From NCBI RefSeq assembly GCF_037023745.1, contig NZ_CP146101.1, positions 4,890,001-4,954,000 of the forward strand: DNA of 64,000 nt. The letters are read 5' to 3'. Position numbers and translations under genes: made by a program. Below the pieces are notes generated by a model that was given only the letters and a program-made list of their open reading frames with translations, made no database searches and had not been told where the DNA came from. This document shows positions 8,712 to 17,336 of this stretch, one piece after another (the stretch's first letter is position 1; each line of letters begins with the position of its first letter). The stretch is from Streptomyces sp. SCSIO 30461. GTDB taxonomy: Bacteria; Actinomycetota; Actinomycetes; Streptomycetales; Streptomycetaceae.

Positions 8712-9116
8712 CTAGATCCGCAGGAGTTGAAGTTCGGACAGCGACGGAGGGGTACGGCCTCGGCCGGCTGAGAAGGTGTGCGGGGTGGCGAGGCCCGCGG
8801 TCGGCTCGGCGGGGCAGATCACCGTGGGCTGGGGCGCGGGCAGCGAGACCGAGGCCCCGACAGCGGCGGAGGCGCACGTCGGATCGGCGTGGTCGCCCTG
8901 TCCTTCGTGACCCGAGCAGTCGTGATCACAGTGCCCGGTCGCGTCGAGCATCACAGCCGCAGGCTGGTTCGAGCCGCTCGGCTGCGCGATCGCAGATACG
9001 GGCGCCATGGCGTGCATGCCCAGCAGCCCGAGGAGTACGGCCAGGACAAGAAGCCCATGCGGACGCAGCCTCTTCGGCGGCTCTGGGCACTTCTTGTCGG
9101 CACTCACGGGCCTCAT
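8712..9116 (-). CDS. DUF6153-like small exported protein (copy 2)
   Basis: The 134-residue protein has a basic head, one hydrophobic helix (LLVLAVLLGLLGMHAMAP), a His/Cys-rich soluble segment (CDHDCSGHEGQGDHADPTC) and the C-terminal tail LQLLRI. It is the best DUF6153 match of the three copies in this window. It is followed on the same strand by the DUF305 lipoprotein gene. The clustered Cys and His residues suggest metal binding outside the membrane; this is inference. Confidence 0.72.
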   Translation of the reverse strand: MRPVSADKKCPEPPKRLRPHGLLVLAVLLGLLGMHAMAPVSAIAQPSGSNQPAAVMLDATGHCDHDCSGHEGQGDHADPTCASAAVGASVSLPAPQPTVICPAEPTAGLATPHTFSAGRGRTPPSLSELQLLRI

Positions 9117-9462
9117 CGTAGGTCCTGCTTTCGTAGAGCTGTGGCCGGGTGGCGTGTAACGCTGCGTGACCGCCCTGGTCTTCGCTTCCCCGCCCGGGGT
9201 CTCGTTGAGCTGAGCGAGCAGTCTTGGTGGGAGAGGGCGGGAGTCCCGTCGGCGTACGGGCGCCGGACGGACACCGAGGAGGACCAGAAGCTGCTTTCCG
9301 CCTGGTGGGGCGTTCAGCTGTGCCCGGTGGAGCTGTCGCGGGATCGGCTGGCGGCGGTATCGGCCTGGCCTTCGCCCGGCCTGTGCCCACCGAACCACCT
9401 CCAGCGTCGCCGGGCCCCGTGCCGAGCGCCCCAGCGACGCCCCGGGAAGCCTGGAGCGGCTT
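9117..9462. other. 346-base stretch with no convincing gene
   Basis: This lies upstream of the minus-strand DUF6153-like gene and contains its promoter region, including TTTCGTAGA at 9129-9137, which is shared with the operator before 16881. A short plus-strand stretch reading GSAGGGIGLAFAR recalls the ATP-binding G2 box of histidine kinases. It is isolated, so it is at best a remnant. Confidence 0.4.
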
Positions 9463-10749
9463 TCAGCGGGTGAGGTCAGCCAGGCTGTTGAGCGCGGTGT
9501 CGATCTCTGCTGGAGTGTTGATGACGGCGGTGCCGATGCGGGTGTAGTTCAGGGTGGACAGCCGCACGTGGCGGGCGGCGGCGTGGTCGACGACCTGCTG
9601 ATGGGTGTATCCGGCCACGCTGAAACAGGTGATGCCCGCTGACAGCCCCGCGTCGGCGGGAGTGTGCACGGTGACCCCGGGGATGCGCCTCAGCCCTTGC
9701 TTCACCCGTGTCGACAGCTGCGTGATGCGGGCGGCGACGCGTGCTCGGCCCAGCTGCTCATGCAGCGCTACGGCCACCGGCAGGGCGAAGGCATGCTCGA
9801 ACGCCAGAAACCCGCCGGGTGACAGGGACGCCGCTCCCCCGCTCCCGATGAAGCTCACGAAGGTGGGCCGCAGCTGGTCGAGGACGTCCGGCGCCACCCA
9901 GATCAGCCCTGTTCCCCTGGGACCGAACAGCCATTTGTGCGTTCCGGCGATCACCACGTCCGCGCCCAGGCCGGCGGCATCCTCGTCGACCGCCGCCAGC
10001 CCGTGCACGCCGTCGACGACCAGAAGGCACCGGTCAGCGGGGCTGCGCCCTTCATTGGCCCGGCGCACTACCTCGGCCACCGCCCGCACCGGCATCCGAA
10101 GCCCCGTGCTGGACTGCACCCAGGTGATCCCCACGACTCTGGTGTTCCGGCGGATCGCCTCGCCGACCGCCGCCGCGATGCCTTCCGCCGCCGCGGTGGC
10201 CGGATCCGCGAACCAGGAGACCAGCCGCACCGTGTTGCCGTGCTTTTCGGCGGCCAGCCGGGCAGCGGTGCGATGAGAGATGTGGTCGAGCTCCGTCAAC
10301 AGGAACTCTTGTCCCGGACGGGTCACGACGCCGTTGTGGACGAGACCGAGCCCGATACTCGTGCTGGCCGTCATCGCGATCTCCTCGGCCCGGCCTCCCA
10401 GATAGGCCGCGAGCGCCTGGCGTACCCGGGGCCATCCGGTCGGGCCGTCGGGCAGCGCCAACCCCGCGGGCACCGACAGAGGGTTGGCGTCGACCTGTGC
10501 GCTCAGATGATCCACCGCGTCTCGCACGACCTTCGGATGCGAGGCCAGGTAGAACAACGCGAGGTTCGCCCATCCCGGCTCCAGACGAAACTGCGCCCGC
10601 AAGGCGTCCCAGTCCACTCGCCCCTCGGGCGTAGTGACCGGCCGCTCCCGCGATGTGCTCGCCCCTACCGCGCAGGAGCTGGGCGCGACGGTGACCGCCA
10701 GCGCTCCCGCGGATCTCGCCAGCAGATCACGCCGACTCGTCATCGACAT
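9463..10749 (-). CDS. Tat-exported class V aminotransferase-fold PLP protein
   Basis: The 428-residue protein begins with a twin-arginine-like signal (TSRRDLLARSAGALAVTVAP) and then an aminotransferase class V domain related to isopenicillin N epimerase and cysteine desulfurases. The PLP lysine lies in VIAGTHKWLFGPRGTGL and an aspartate in VVDGVHGLAAVDED. The start at 10749 has AGGGG seven bases upstream; 10743 is an alternative. Export of a PLP enzyme is unusual, since the cofactor must be loaded before Tat transport. The substrate is unknown. The gene is divergent from the blaI-type gene. Confidence 0.78.
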   Translation of the reverse strand: MSMTSRRDLLARSAGALAVTVAPSSCAVGASTSRERPVTTPEGRVDWDALRAQFRLEPGWANLALFYLASHPKVVRDAVDHLSAQVDANPLSVPAGLALPDGPTGWPRVRQALAAYLGGRAEEIAMTASTSIGLGLVHNGVVTRPGQEFLLTELDHISHRTAARLAAEKHGNTVRLVSWFADPATAAAEGIAAAVGEAIRRNTRVVGITWVQSSTGLRMPVRAVAEVVRRANEGRSPADRCLLVVDGVHGLAAVDEDAAGLGADVVIAGTHKWLFGPRGTGLIWVAPDVLDQLRPTFVSFIGSGGAASLSPGGFLAFEHAFALPVAVALHEQLGRARVAARITQLSTRVKQGLRRIPGVTVHTPADAGLSAGITCFSVAGYTHQQVVDHAAARHVRLSTLNYTRIGTAVINTPAEIDTALNSLADLTR

Positions 10750-10930
10750 CAGCACCCCTTTGCACCGCGACCGGCGAAGCGGTGGCGAATTGGCTGTCGG
10801 TGCCCTTCTCGTGACGACGTTACGCAAGGTGGCCGCGGGTGCCCACAGCGCCATCGCCCGAACGGCCTGAGCCGGGCCCGTCGGAACAGCCGCTCCACGT
10901 GGGCCGGGGCTGCACCGTGAGTTGCCCGTC

Positions 10931-10936
10931 TACTAT
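10931..10936 (+). promoter_or_regulatory. -10 box of the blaI-type gene
   Basis: TACTAT ends 8 bases before the ATG at 10945, so the message would have almost no leader. The stretch GTCTACTATGAATTCGAA around it may hold the repressor's own site. GTCTAC also occurs, inverted, in the dyad at 16775-16787. Confidence 0.4.
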
Positions 10937-10944
10937 GAATTCGA

Positions 10945-11343
10945 ATGCGGGATCAGCGGAGAGGACACGGGCCCATGCGACGGCTGGGGGAGCTTGAGGC
11001 GGAGATCATGGACCGCTTCTGGAGATGGGGCCGCCCCGCGACCGTGCGTGAGGTCGTCGACGACATCAACCTGCACCGCGACGTCGCCTACACCACCGTG
11101 ACCACTGTCACGACCATCCTCTTCCACAAGGGCCACCTCACACGGGCCAGGAACGGCCGGATCTGGTTGTACAAGGCCGCGGACACCCGCGAGGCGTACT
11201 CGGCCGCGCTCATGGAGGACGGCCTGGAGGTCAGCGAGGACCGGCCGGCGGCCCTGGTCCAGTTCGTGGAGAACCTCGACGACGACGAGATCGCGGCTCT
11301 CCGCAACGCCCTCCGGACCGTCGGGCGACGGGCGAAGCAGTGA
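10945..11343 (+). CDS. BlaI/MecI/CopY-family repressor
   Basis: The 132-residue protein is a penicillinase-repressor-type winged helix. RRLGELEAEIMDRFWRWGR is helix 1 and VAYTTVTTVTTILFHKGHL is the recognition helix region, followed by a C-terminal dimerisation helix. The family includes BlaI, MecI and the copper repressor CopY, which lacks its C-terminal Cys hook here. The next gene, an M56-type membrane protease, overlaps it by four bases, the arrangement of BlaI/BlaR1 pairs. The position in a metal region makes a copper or envelope signal more likely than a beta-lactam; no beta-lactamase is nearby. ATG 10945 fits a near-leaderless promoter; ATG 10975 is an alternative with a weak upstream GAGAGGA. 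Confidence 0.85.
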   Translation: MRDQRRGHGPMRRLGELEAEIMDRFWRWGRPATVREVVDDINLHRDVAYTTVTTVTTILFHKGHLTRARNGRIWLYKAADTREAYSAALMEDGLEVSEDRPAALVQFVENLDDDEIAALRNALRTVGRRAKQ

Positions 11344-12251
11344 ACGCGGCCCCAACCCTCCTGGGATACGCGGCTGTCGTGGGCGTCGCCACCCCACGCC
11401 TGATGGTGCGCAGTGCCTGGCCACACCGGGCACCGGCCCTCGCGGCAGTCGTATGGCTCGCCCTCATGGTGTCGTTCACGCTCGCGACCGCGCTCGCCGC
11501 CTCCCAGCTCGCAACCCGTACCGAGCATCTGCACGCCGGACTCGTGGGGCTGCTGCACGCCTGCGGCCTCGCTGCGGGCACCCCGGTGGTGCCCAACCCG
11601 ACCACCGCCGACCAGCTCGCCCTGGCGATGCCCCTCGCCGTTGTCACCGCCTTCGCCGGTGCCTTCCTCTTCCACCTCACGCGCGCGGGACTCATGCGCG
11701 CCCGGCACCGCGACCGGCTCGACATGGTGGGCGTGCGCTCCGACCGCCTGCGCGCCACCGTCCTACCGCACGGCACCCCCGCGGCGTACTGCCTTCCGGG
11801 CCTCCGCTCCCGCATCGTCGTGAGCGACGCCGCCGTACGACTGCTCACGGAAGAGCAGCTCGACGCCGTCCTGGAGCATGAGCGGGCGCACATCGCCGGC
11901 CGCCATCATCTGCTGATCGCGGCCGCGCAGGCGTTCGCCACGGTCTTCCCCTGGGTGCCGCTCGCGCGCCGCGCGCGGGAGGAGCTGGCAGTACTCCTCG
12001 AGATGATCGCGGACGACCGCGCCCTGCGAAGCCACTCGCACGAGGTCCTGGCCACCGCGATGTACGAGATGGCCGCCGGCCGGGCACCGAAGGGCGCATT
12101 CGGCGCGGGCGGCTCGACGGCCCTCCTCCGCATGAAGCGCATCCTGGGCCCGCGCCGGGCCCCTCACCCGGCCCTCTGGGGCTCGGTGGCCTCCGTCGCC
12201 CTAGCCGTCCCGCTGCTGCCACTGCTGGTCGCCTGCCCACCTGGCTTGTGA
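11340..12251 (+). CDS. M56/BlaR1-like membrane zinc metalloprotease
   Basis: The 303-residue protein has about four transmembrane segments and a zinc-protease motif H180-E-R-A-H184 in VLEHERAHIAGRHH, with a downstream glutamate in LLEMIADDRAL. It has no penicillin-binding sensor domain like that of BlaR1, so it must sense or be triggered another way. Its GTG overlaps the repressor stop codon (GTGA). In the known BlaR1 and MecR1 systems the protease is activated by a signal and leads to loss of the repressor. The same logic is inferred here. Confidence 0.82.
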   Translation: MNAAPTLLGYAAVVGVATPRLMVRSAWPHRAPALAAVVWLALMVSFTLATALAASQLATRTEHLHAGLVGLLHACGLAAGTPVVPNPTTADQLALAMPLAVVTAFAGAFLFHLTRAGLMRARHRDRLDMVGVRSDRLRATVLPHGTPAAYCLPGLRSRIVVSDAAVRLLTEEQLDAVLEHERAHIAGRHHLLIAAAQAFATVFPWVPLARRAREELAVLLEMIADDRALRSHSHEVLATAMYEMAAGRAPKGAFGAGGSTALLRMKRILGPRRAPHPALWGSVASVALAVPLLPLLVACPPGL

Positions 12252-12338
12252 CGGCACTCCCACGGGAGGGAGCCCCACGCAGGCCGCAGGCTGCAACGGC
12301 CGGGCCCCTGACAGTCACCTTCTGCCATTCTGCCTGCC

Positions 12339-12742
12339 ATGTCCGCGCGAAATCGAAGACTGCCCCGGCACCGTGCCTGGACCCTGACCACCACCGACAT
12401 CAACGAGTGTCTCGGCTCCCACATGGACCGCGTCACGGACCTGTAGTTCCTTACCGGGCCTGGCAGCGGGACCATCGTCCTGGGAGCGGCGTGGGTTGCT
12501 CCGCACCCCCGCAGCTACGGCCGCGGCGTCCACCCGGACATGGTCGGCTTCCGCATAGACGTCCATCCGGTCGATGCCACTGACCGTGCTGCCGCGCGCG
12601 CTGTTCTACGAGCGCATGCCTCCCGCAACTCCGCGAATGGATCACGCAGGCGATCGCTGCCGACGAGACCTGGCAGCTGACTCCTCACCAGCACTACTGG
12701 CGGCTCACCGACGGCCACCTCACCCACCGCGACGAAGCGTGA
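12339..12742 (+). pseudogene. decayed hypothetical protein gene
   Basis: An ATG frame starting MSARNRRLPRHRAWTLTTTD meets TAG at 12444-12446, continues in the same frame for about 55 codons (VGFRIDVHPVDATDRAAARA), then continues in another frame from about 12612 (LREWITQAIAADETWQL...WRLTDGHLTHRDEA) to TGA at 12742. The joined protein would be about 133 residues, so it carries one nonsense and one frameshift lesion. The family is not recognised. Confidence 0.6.
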
Positions 12743-12816
12743 ACCGAGTCCGGACGATCTCGACGATGTTTACTCTCTGCTCGGCACCCCGGTCCGACCA
12801 GGTCACCCGAGCTGGT

Positions 12817-12822
12817 TATGAT
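12817..12822 (+). promoter_or_regulatory. -10 box for leaderless DUF6153-like gene copy 3
   Basis: TATGAT is followed by exactly six bases and then the GTG start at 12829. This is the same geometry as TAAGAT before copy 1. Confidence 0.5.
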
Positions 12823-12828
12823 CACGCC

Positions 12829-13245
12829 GTGGTCACGGAACCTTTGGCGGCGAGGAAGCCCCGCACGCGGTCTCTGGTTCCGCCGTGGTCGCGTCTGCTG
12901 TGGCTCGGCGCCCTTCTTTTCGGGCTCCTGTACGCGCACGGCCTCCACGCCGACAGCAGTGCCGGGCACACGACACCCGGCGGTGTCGCCACAGCCCTCG
13001 TCGGCCACGTCCACGAGCGGCTTCAGACGTCCGTCAACGACCACGACACCGACGGATCGCCGACGCACGCCATACCAGACTGCGCGACCGGACAGCCCTG
13101 GGCAGGGTTCGACATCCTTCCGCCCGCCCTGTCCCCGCTTGACGCGGAGCTCGCTCTCGACGGCGCGGTCGGCACCACGAGCCCGTCGGGGACGGTTCCT
13201 CCCACGGCGGCACCCTGCCCGGCATCGGTCGTTCTGCGCATCTAG
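12829..13245 (+). CDS. DUF6153-like small exported protein (copy 3)
   Basis: The 138-residue protein has a basic head, one hydrophobic helix (LLWLGALLFGLLYAHGLHAD, very close to copy 1), a His-containing soluble part with two single Cys residues, and a C-terminal VVLRI. No ribosome-binding site precedes the GTG, but the -10 box is placed for leaderless expression. It is followed by the frameshifted His-tailed membrane protein gene. Confidence 0.62.
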   Translation: MVTEPLAARKPRTRSLVPPWSRLLWLGALLFGLLYAHGLHADSSAGHTTPGGVATALVGHVHERLQTSVNDHDTDGSPTHAIPDCATGQPWAGFDILPPALSPLDAELALDGAVGTTSPSGTVPPTAAPCPASVVLRI

Positions 13246-13309
13246 CGAGCGATCGAGGCGACGGGCCGCCCCTTGGGGCCAAGCCCTCTCATCCGCCTCA
13301 TCACCAGGT

Positions 13310-14004
13310 CAGCTCCCGGTACCCGGCGGACGTGCCGCCGCCCGGCGCGCCGCCCGGTCACACCGCCGCAAGCGCAAGACGCCCCTGGCCGGCCGTTACA
13401 TCGGCTACGTGCTCTACTTCGTCGGCGCGGGTCTGATCAGCGGTGCCGTGGTGCACCATCCCTTGGACCCCGCCCGCTACACCACGGTGGGGATCATCGG
13501 CGTCGGCGTGTTCCTGGTCGCCACCCTCGTCAACGAGTTCCTGCTGGCCACGGACCGGCCGCCGTTCGCCCGCGCTCTCGTGGTGATCGGCGCGTCGCTC
13601 CTGCTCTCATTCGGCATCGGCATGCTCAGCGGCGGCCTCCAGCACTTCGACGACTTCCCGGCACGCGGACCCCCTTCGTTCCGCTGGGGATCATCGTCGC
13701 CTTCGTCGCCTTCGTCCTCAAGGACGCGGAGACCTCCTCTCGCCACATCCTCAGCCCGCTCGGGCTGGTCGTGCTGCTCGTCGCGGGCGGCAGCTACCTC
13801 GGTCTGAACCCGATCGCGGCCGGGATGGCCGGCGAAGCTGCCGAGGGCGGCGGGCACAGCCACGGCGGCGGCGATCCGGAGACCGACGACCACGGAGCCG
13901 AGCCCGAACCGTCGAAGTCTTCCTCGACCGCCGAACCCAGCACGGCCGGAGAAGCAACCACGAGCGCCGAGCCCGAGCACGCGGACGACGGCCACGCCCA
14001 CTGA
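13310..14004 (+). pseudogene. frameshifted multi-span membrane protein with His-rich tail
   Basis: Coding similarity to a membrane protein runs in one frame from about 13370 (GRYIGYVLYFVGAGLISGAV) to 13666. It then needs one missing base near 13667 to continue as TPFVPLGIIVAFVAFVLKD and the His/Glu-rich C-terminus GGGHSHGGGDPETDDHGAE...DDGHAH. The joined product would have about five spans and a cytoplasmic or periplasmic His tail. A clear start codon is missing at the 5' end. This is either a recent mutation or a sequencing error; the family is not named. Confidence 0.6.
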
Positions 14005-14060
14005 ACTCCCGGTCCGCTTCCGTCAGTCGAGCGGGAACCGGACCGCGCCCCTATTCGTCT

Positions 14061-14079
14061 TCTAAGTCACTTAGATAAT
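14061..14079 (+). promoter_or_regulatory. operator/promoter of the L,D-transpeptidase gene
   Basis: There is a 15-base palindrome TCTAAGT-C-ACTTAGA at 14061-14075, overlapped by a -10-like GATAAT at 14074-14079. The core CTAA-N5-TTAG is repeated with the same spacing before lgt (18906-18918). The repressor encoded at 10945 is the obvious candidate to bind it. Confidence 0.6.
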
Positions 14080-14094
14080 TAGCTGGAAGGTGTC

Positions 14095-15297
14095 ATGAAG
14101 AACACGAGATCCCGCAACCAGCGCCGTGCCGTACCCATGCTCGCGCTGACCTCGGCCGCCGCTCTCCTCATCGCCGGATGCAGCTCCGCAGGGGCGACCG
14201 GCTCCGGCGCCGGGGAAGCCGGAAAGACGGCGCAGGAGGCCGCTCAGAGTGGCGGACCGTCCTCGATAGCCATCGACTCCGGGACGTCGGGGAAGATCAC
14301 GATCAAGGCCGACGGCGGCGTGCTGACCTCCGTGAGCGTGAGCGCGCCGGGACCTGGCAAGGTCGAAGGGGCGCTCTCCGACGACAAGTCCGTCTGGGCC
14401 TCGACCACACCCCTGACGCCCGGCACCACGTACACGATCTCCGTCCAGGGCACCGGCGGTGACGGCGCGCCGCTTACCAAGTCGTCGAGCTACACGACCC
14501 CGGCGGCCACCAGGACCTTCGTCGGCACGTACAACGTCGACAAGGGGTCCACCGTCGGCGTGGCCCTGCCGGTCTCGATCACCTTCAACAAGCCCATCCA
14601 CGACAAGGCCGCCGTCGAGCGGAAGCTCAAGGTGACCTCGGCCCCGGCGGTCGAGGGCGCCTGGAGCTGGATGCAGGACCGGGACGGCAAGGACCGGATC
14701 GACTACCGGCCGAAGGAGTACTGGAAGCCGGGCACCGACGTCACCCTCCGCATGGACCTCGCCGGCGTGGACGCGGGCGGCGGCGTCTACGGCACGCAGC
14801 AGCGCGTCGTGAACTTCCGCGTCGGCGACGCGGTGACCAGCACCGTGGACGTCGTGAAGAAGACCATGACCGTCTCCAGGAACGGCAAGGCGCTGCGGAC
14901 CCTCAAGGTCTCCACCGGCAAGGAGACCTTCGAGACCTGGAACGGCACCATGGTCGTCCTCGGCAAGGTCCCCTCGATCCGGATGAACTCCTCCACCGTC
15001 GGCATCTTCGGCCCCGAGGCGTACGACTTGGAGGACGTCAAGTGGGACGTCCAGCTCACCCCGTCGGGCACGTACGCGCACGCCGCGCCCTGGAACGAGG
15101 GCAAGTTCGGCCGCGTCAACGCCAGCCACGGCTGCATCGGGATGAGCACGGAGGACGCCAAGTGGTTCTTCGACCAGGTGCGCTTCGGTGACCCGGTCAC
15201 CGTCGTGAACTCCACGGACACGGTCGCGGTGAACAACGGCTACGGCGCCTGGAACGTGGATTGGGAGACCTGGAAGAAGGGCAGCGCACTCTCCTGA
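14095..15297 (+). CDS. L,D-transpeptidase lipoprotein (YkuD domain)
   Basis: The 400-residue protein has a lipoprotein signal with lipobox IAGC (Cys29), two Ig-like domains (about residues 50-240) and a YkuD catalytic domain. The active-site cysteine is C347 in ASHGCIGM, with an upstream His in YAHAAPWNEGKFG. L,D-transpeptidases make 3-3 crosslinks in peptidoglycan. The layout is that of actinobacterial LdtMt2-like enzymes. GGAAGG lies before the ATG. A metal-gene setting and a palindromic operator suggest regulated rather than housekeeping use. Its maturation needs Lgt, which is encoded 3.6 kb downstream. Confidence 0.92.
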   Translation: MKNTRSRNQRRAVPMLALTSAAALLIAGCSSAGATGSGAGEAGKTAQEAAQSGGPSSIAIDSGTSGKITIKADGGVLTSVSVSAPGPGKVEGALSDDKSVWASTTPLTPGTTYTISVQGTGGDGAPLTKSSSYTTPAATRTFVGTYNVDKGSTVGVALPVSITFNKPIHDKAAVERKLKVTSAPAVEGAWSWMQDRDGKDRIDYRPKEYWKPGTDVTLRMDLAGVDAGGGVYGTQQRVVNFRVGDAVTSTVDVVKKTMTVSRNGKALRTLKVSTGKETFETWNGTMVVLGKVPSIRMNSSTVGIFGPEAYDLEDVKWDVQLTPSGTYAHAAPWNEGKFGRVNASHGCIGMSTEDAKWFFDQVRFGDPVTVVNSTDTVAVNNGYGAWNVDWETWKKGSALS

Positions 15298-15339
15298 CCC
15301 CTCCGCCGCCAGTCCGACGAACACAGAGGAGCAAGCGAC

Positions 15340-16744
15340 GTGAGATGGCTTGTCGCGGGCACGACCAGCGGTCTGCTGGCCCTGTTCAGCATGTACTGGG
15401 ACGACTCACCGCACACCGACGAAGGCCGGGACACCTTCTGGAGCGCCCCGCACGTCCTGTTGTACGGCTCCCTGACCAGCACCCTCCTCTCCGCCGGCAG
15501 GGGGTGCGCGCGGCGGTCGCCGATCCACTGCTGCCCTGGGCCGCGGCGGCAGGTGCGGGGATCGGGATCGCGGCTCCGGCTGATGCCGCCTGGCACACGG
15601 CGTTCGGCCGCGACTCCTCTGGAGCCCGCCGCACCTGCTGGCCATCACGGCGACGTTCACGCTCTCGGTGGTCCTTCTACGGGCGATGGCGCGGGAAGGT
15701 GGAGGAACCGCGATCGTCCTCGGCTCGGCGCTCGTGCTGGCTGCCTCGCTCGCGCCGGTCATGGAGTACGAGTCGGATGTGCCGCAGTTCTCGGAGGTGT
15801 GGTTCCTGCCGGTCGCCGCCGGCGGGGTCACCCTCGCGGTCCTGCTGATCCGCCGGTTCGATCCGCACCCGTGGGCGGCGACTCGGGCCGCCCTGCTGGT
15901 GATGGGCGTACGGCCCCTCGTGGTTCCGGTCCTCGCGCTTCTGGGGTACTCGACGCCGATGGTGCCGCCGGTCCTGGGCGTGGCCGTGGCGGCAGACCTG
16001 GCCCGGCGCCGGTTCGCCTCGCCCTGGGCGCTCCCGGTCGTCGTGCCGCTCGTGTCGCACGCGATCGCGTTGCCCTTGCCGCCTCTCCTGCCGCACGTGA
16101 CGGCAGTGCCGCTCGACCGCGCGATCCCGTCACTGCTTCTGTCGCTGGCGGGGTCCGCGCTGGCCGTTCTCGCGGCGGAAGGGCCGCCTCGGGGCCAAGG
16201 ACAGGGAGCTCGGGTGGCGGCGATCGCCGTTGTCGCCACCGTCGCCACGCTTCAGTCTCTCCTCTCGCCAGGTCGGGCGTTGGCCCACGATCCCGGCCAG
16301 GGAGATGTGGTGGGCGAGGTGCGCTGGGACGTCTCGGTACGCGGCTCCGTCGTCGAGGTCCAGGTCGAGGCGACCGGACGGGAAGCTCTCCACACCCCCT
16401 CCCTCGTCGCCCGGCGCGCGGGCCGCGAGGTCACGAGTGCGCTGGCCCCCGATGATGCCGGGAGGTTCCGGGGCGCGATCACGCTGCGCGATACAGGGCG
16501 CTGGTTCGTGTACGCCGTCTTCCGGGATCCAGGGAACCGCACGGTCGAGTCCTGGGTCCCCGTAGGCCTGTCCGCGGGCGGGAGCGTACGCGGGACGCGA
16601 GCCCTCTACGTCCCCGCGGCGCCGGAACAGCGGGAGGCGGGCCGGACCGCCGCGGCTGTCGCGCTGTACGGCCTGTCGGGGGCGCTGCTCCTGCTCACGG
16701 CCCGGTCGGGGCGTCGACGGCCCCAGCCGGCCGTGGGAGAGTGA
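15340..16744 (+). pseudogene. CopC-like multi-span membrane protein, two frameshifts
   Basis: The gene starts at GTG 15340 with AGGAG upstream (RWLVAGTTSGLLALFSMYWD). It loses one base near 15496-15497, changing frame to QGVRAAVADPLLPWAAAAGA, and loses another near 15615 (DS-LWSPPHLLAITATFTLS). It then runs intact to 16744. The joined protein would have about ten spans followed by an extracytoplasmic beta domain (AHDPGQGDVVGEVRWDVSV...RGAITLRDTGRWFVYAVFRD) resembling CopC/YtkA-type domains, and a last span. The C-terminal 358 residues are still open from 15668. It is either two mutations or two sequencing errors. Confidence 0.65.
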
Positions 16745-16763
16745 CGGAGATCGCCGCTGCTCT

Positions 16764-16788
16764 TCTAAGAAGTTTCGTAGACTACGAT
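16764..16788 (+). promoter_or_regulatory. operator/promoter before the CPxC-lnt operon
   Basis: TCTAAGA at 16764 is followed by the perfect palindrome TCGTAG-A-CTACGA (16775-16787), which overlaps a -10-like TACGAT (16783-16788). TCTAA/TTAGA-type half-sites are shared with 14061 and 18906. Confidence 0.55.
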
Positions 16789-16880
16789 CGGTTCCGCCGT
16801 CGGCCGGTCCCTCTGAGCAGGCTCCCCCGCAGTGGCGTGCTCACCCGGCCGGCGGCTTCCCTCTTCGAAGGAGTACGTCC

Positions 16881-17336
16881 ATGGGCAGCTGGCCTCTGCG
16901 GAGATGGGCCGTCGCCGTGGCGGTGGCCCTGCTCGCGGCGATCGTGATCGGTGTGCCCACGGGCGTCGTCCCGTCACCGTTCTACACCCGGATGACGCCG
17001 GTCCTCTGGTGGAACTACCCCGTGTGGATCGCCAGCTCGGTTCTCGAGGGACTACTGGTGGCGACGTACGTCCGTGTGGGTCCCCGCCCTGCCGTCGAGC
17101 CCGCCCCGCAGGAGCGGCCGGTGACCGCGCGCGCCCTGGGCGCCGGCCTCCTCTCGGCCTTCGCCGTCGGCTGCCCCATCTGCAACAAGCTCGTCGTGCT
17201 CGCCATAGGCGTGAGCGGCGCCCTGTCCTTCTGGGCCCCGCTCCAGCCCGTCCTGGCGCTCGCTTCCGTGGGCCTGCTCCTGTACGCGCTGGTCCGCCGG
17301 CTCCGTACCGCCGAGAAGTGCCCCGTACCCGCGTGA
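16881..17336 (+). CDS. small membrane protein with intramembrane CPxC motif
   Basis: The 151-residue protein has about four hydrophobic spans. The third begins with the motif VGCPICNKLVVLAIG, placing two Cys and a Pro at the membrane face, a pattern used by metal-transport and redox membrane proteins. The family is not recognised by me. AAGGAG lies 8 bases before the ATG, and lnt starts inside its last codons (GTGA overlap), so the two are translated together. A role in moving or sensing a metal or thiol near the lipoprotein machinery is inference. Confidence 0.75.
   Translation: MGSWPLRRWAVAVAVALLAAIVIGVPTGVVPSPFYTRMTPVLWWNYPVWIASSVLEGLLVATYVRVGPRPAVEPAPQERPVTARALGAGLLSAFAVGCPICNKLVVLAIGVSGALSFWAPLQPVLALASVGLLLYALVRRLRTAEKCPVPA

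Noticed and set aside
9224..9460. Possible histidine kinase remnant (GSAGGGIGLAFAR)
   Set aside because: Only one short glycine-rich box resembles the kinase family. The other boxes and the helix around it are missing, so it could be chance.
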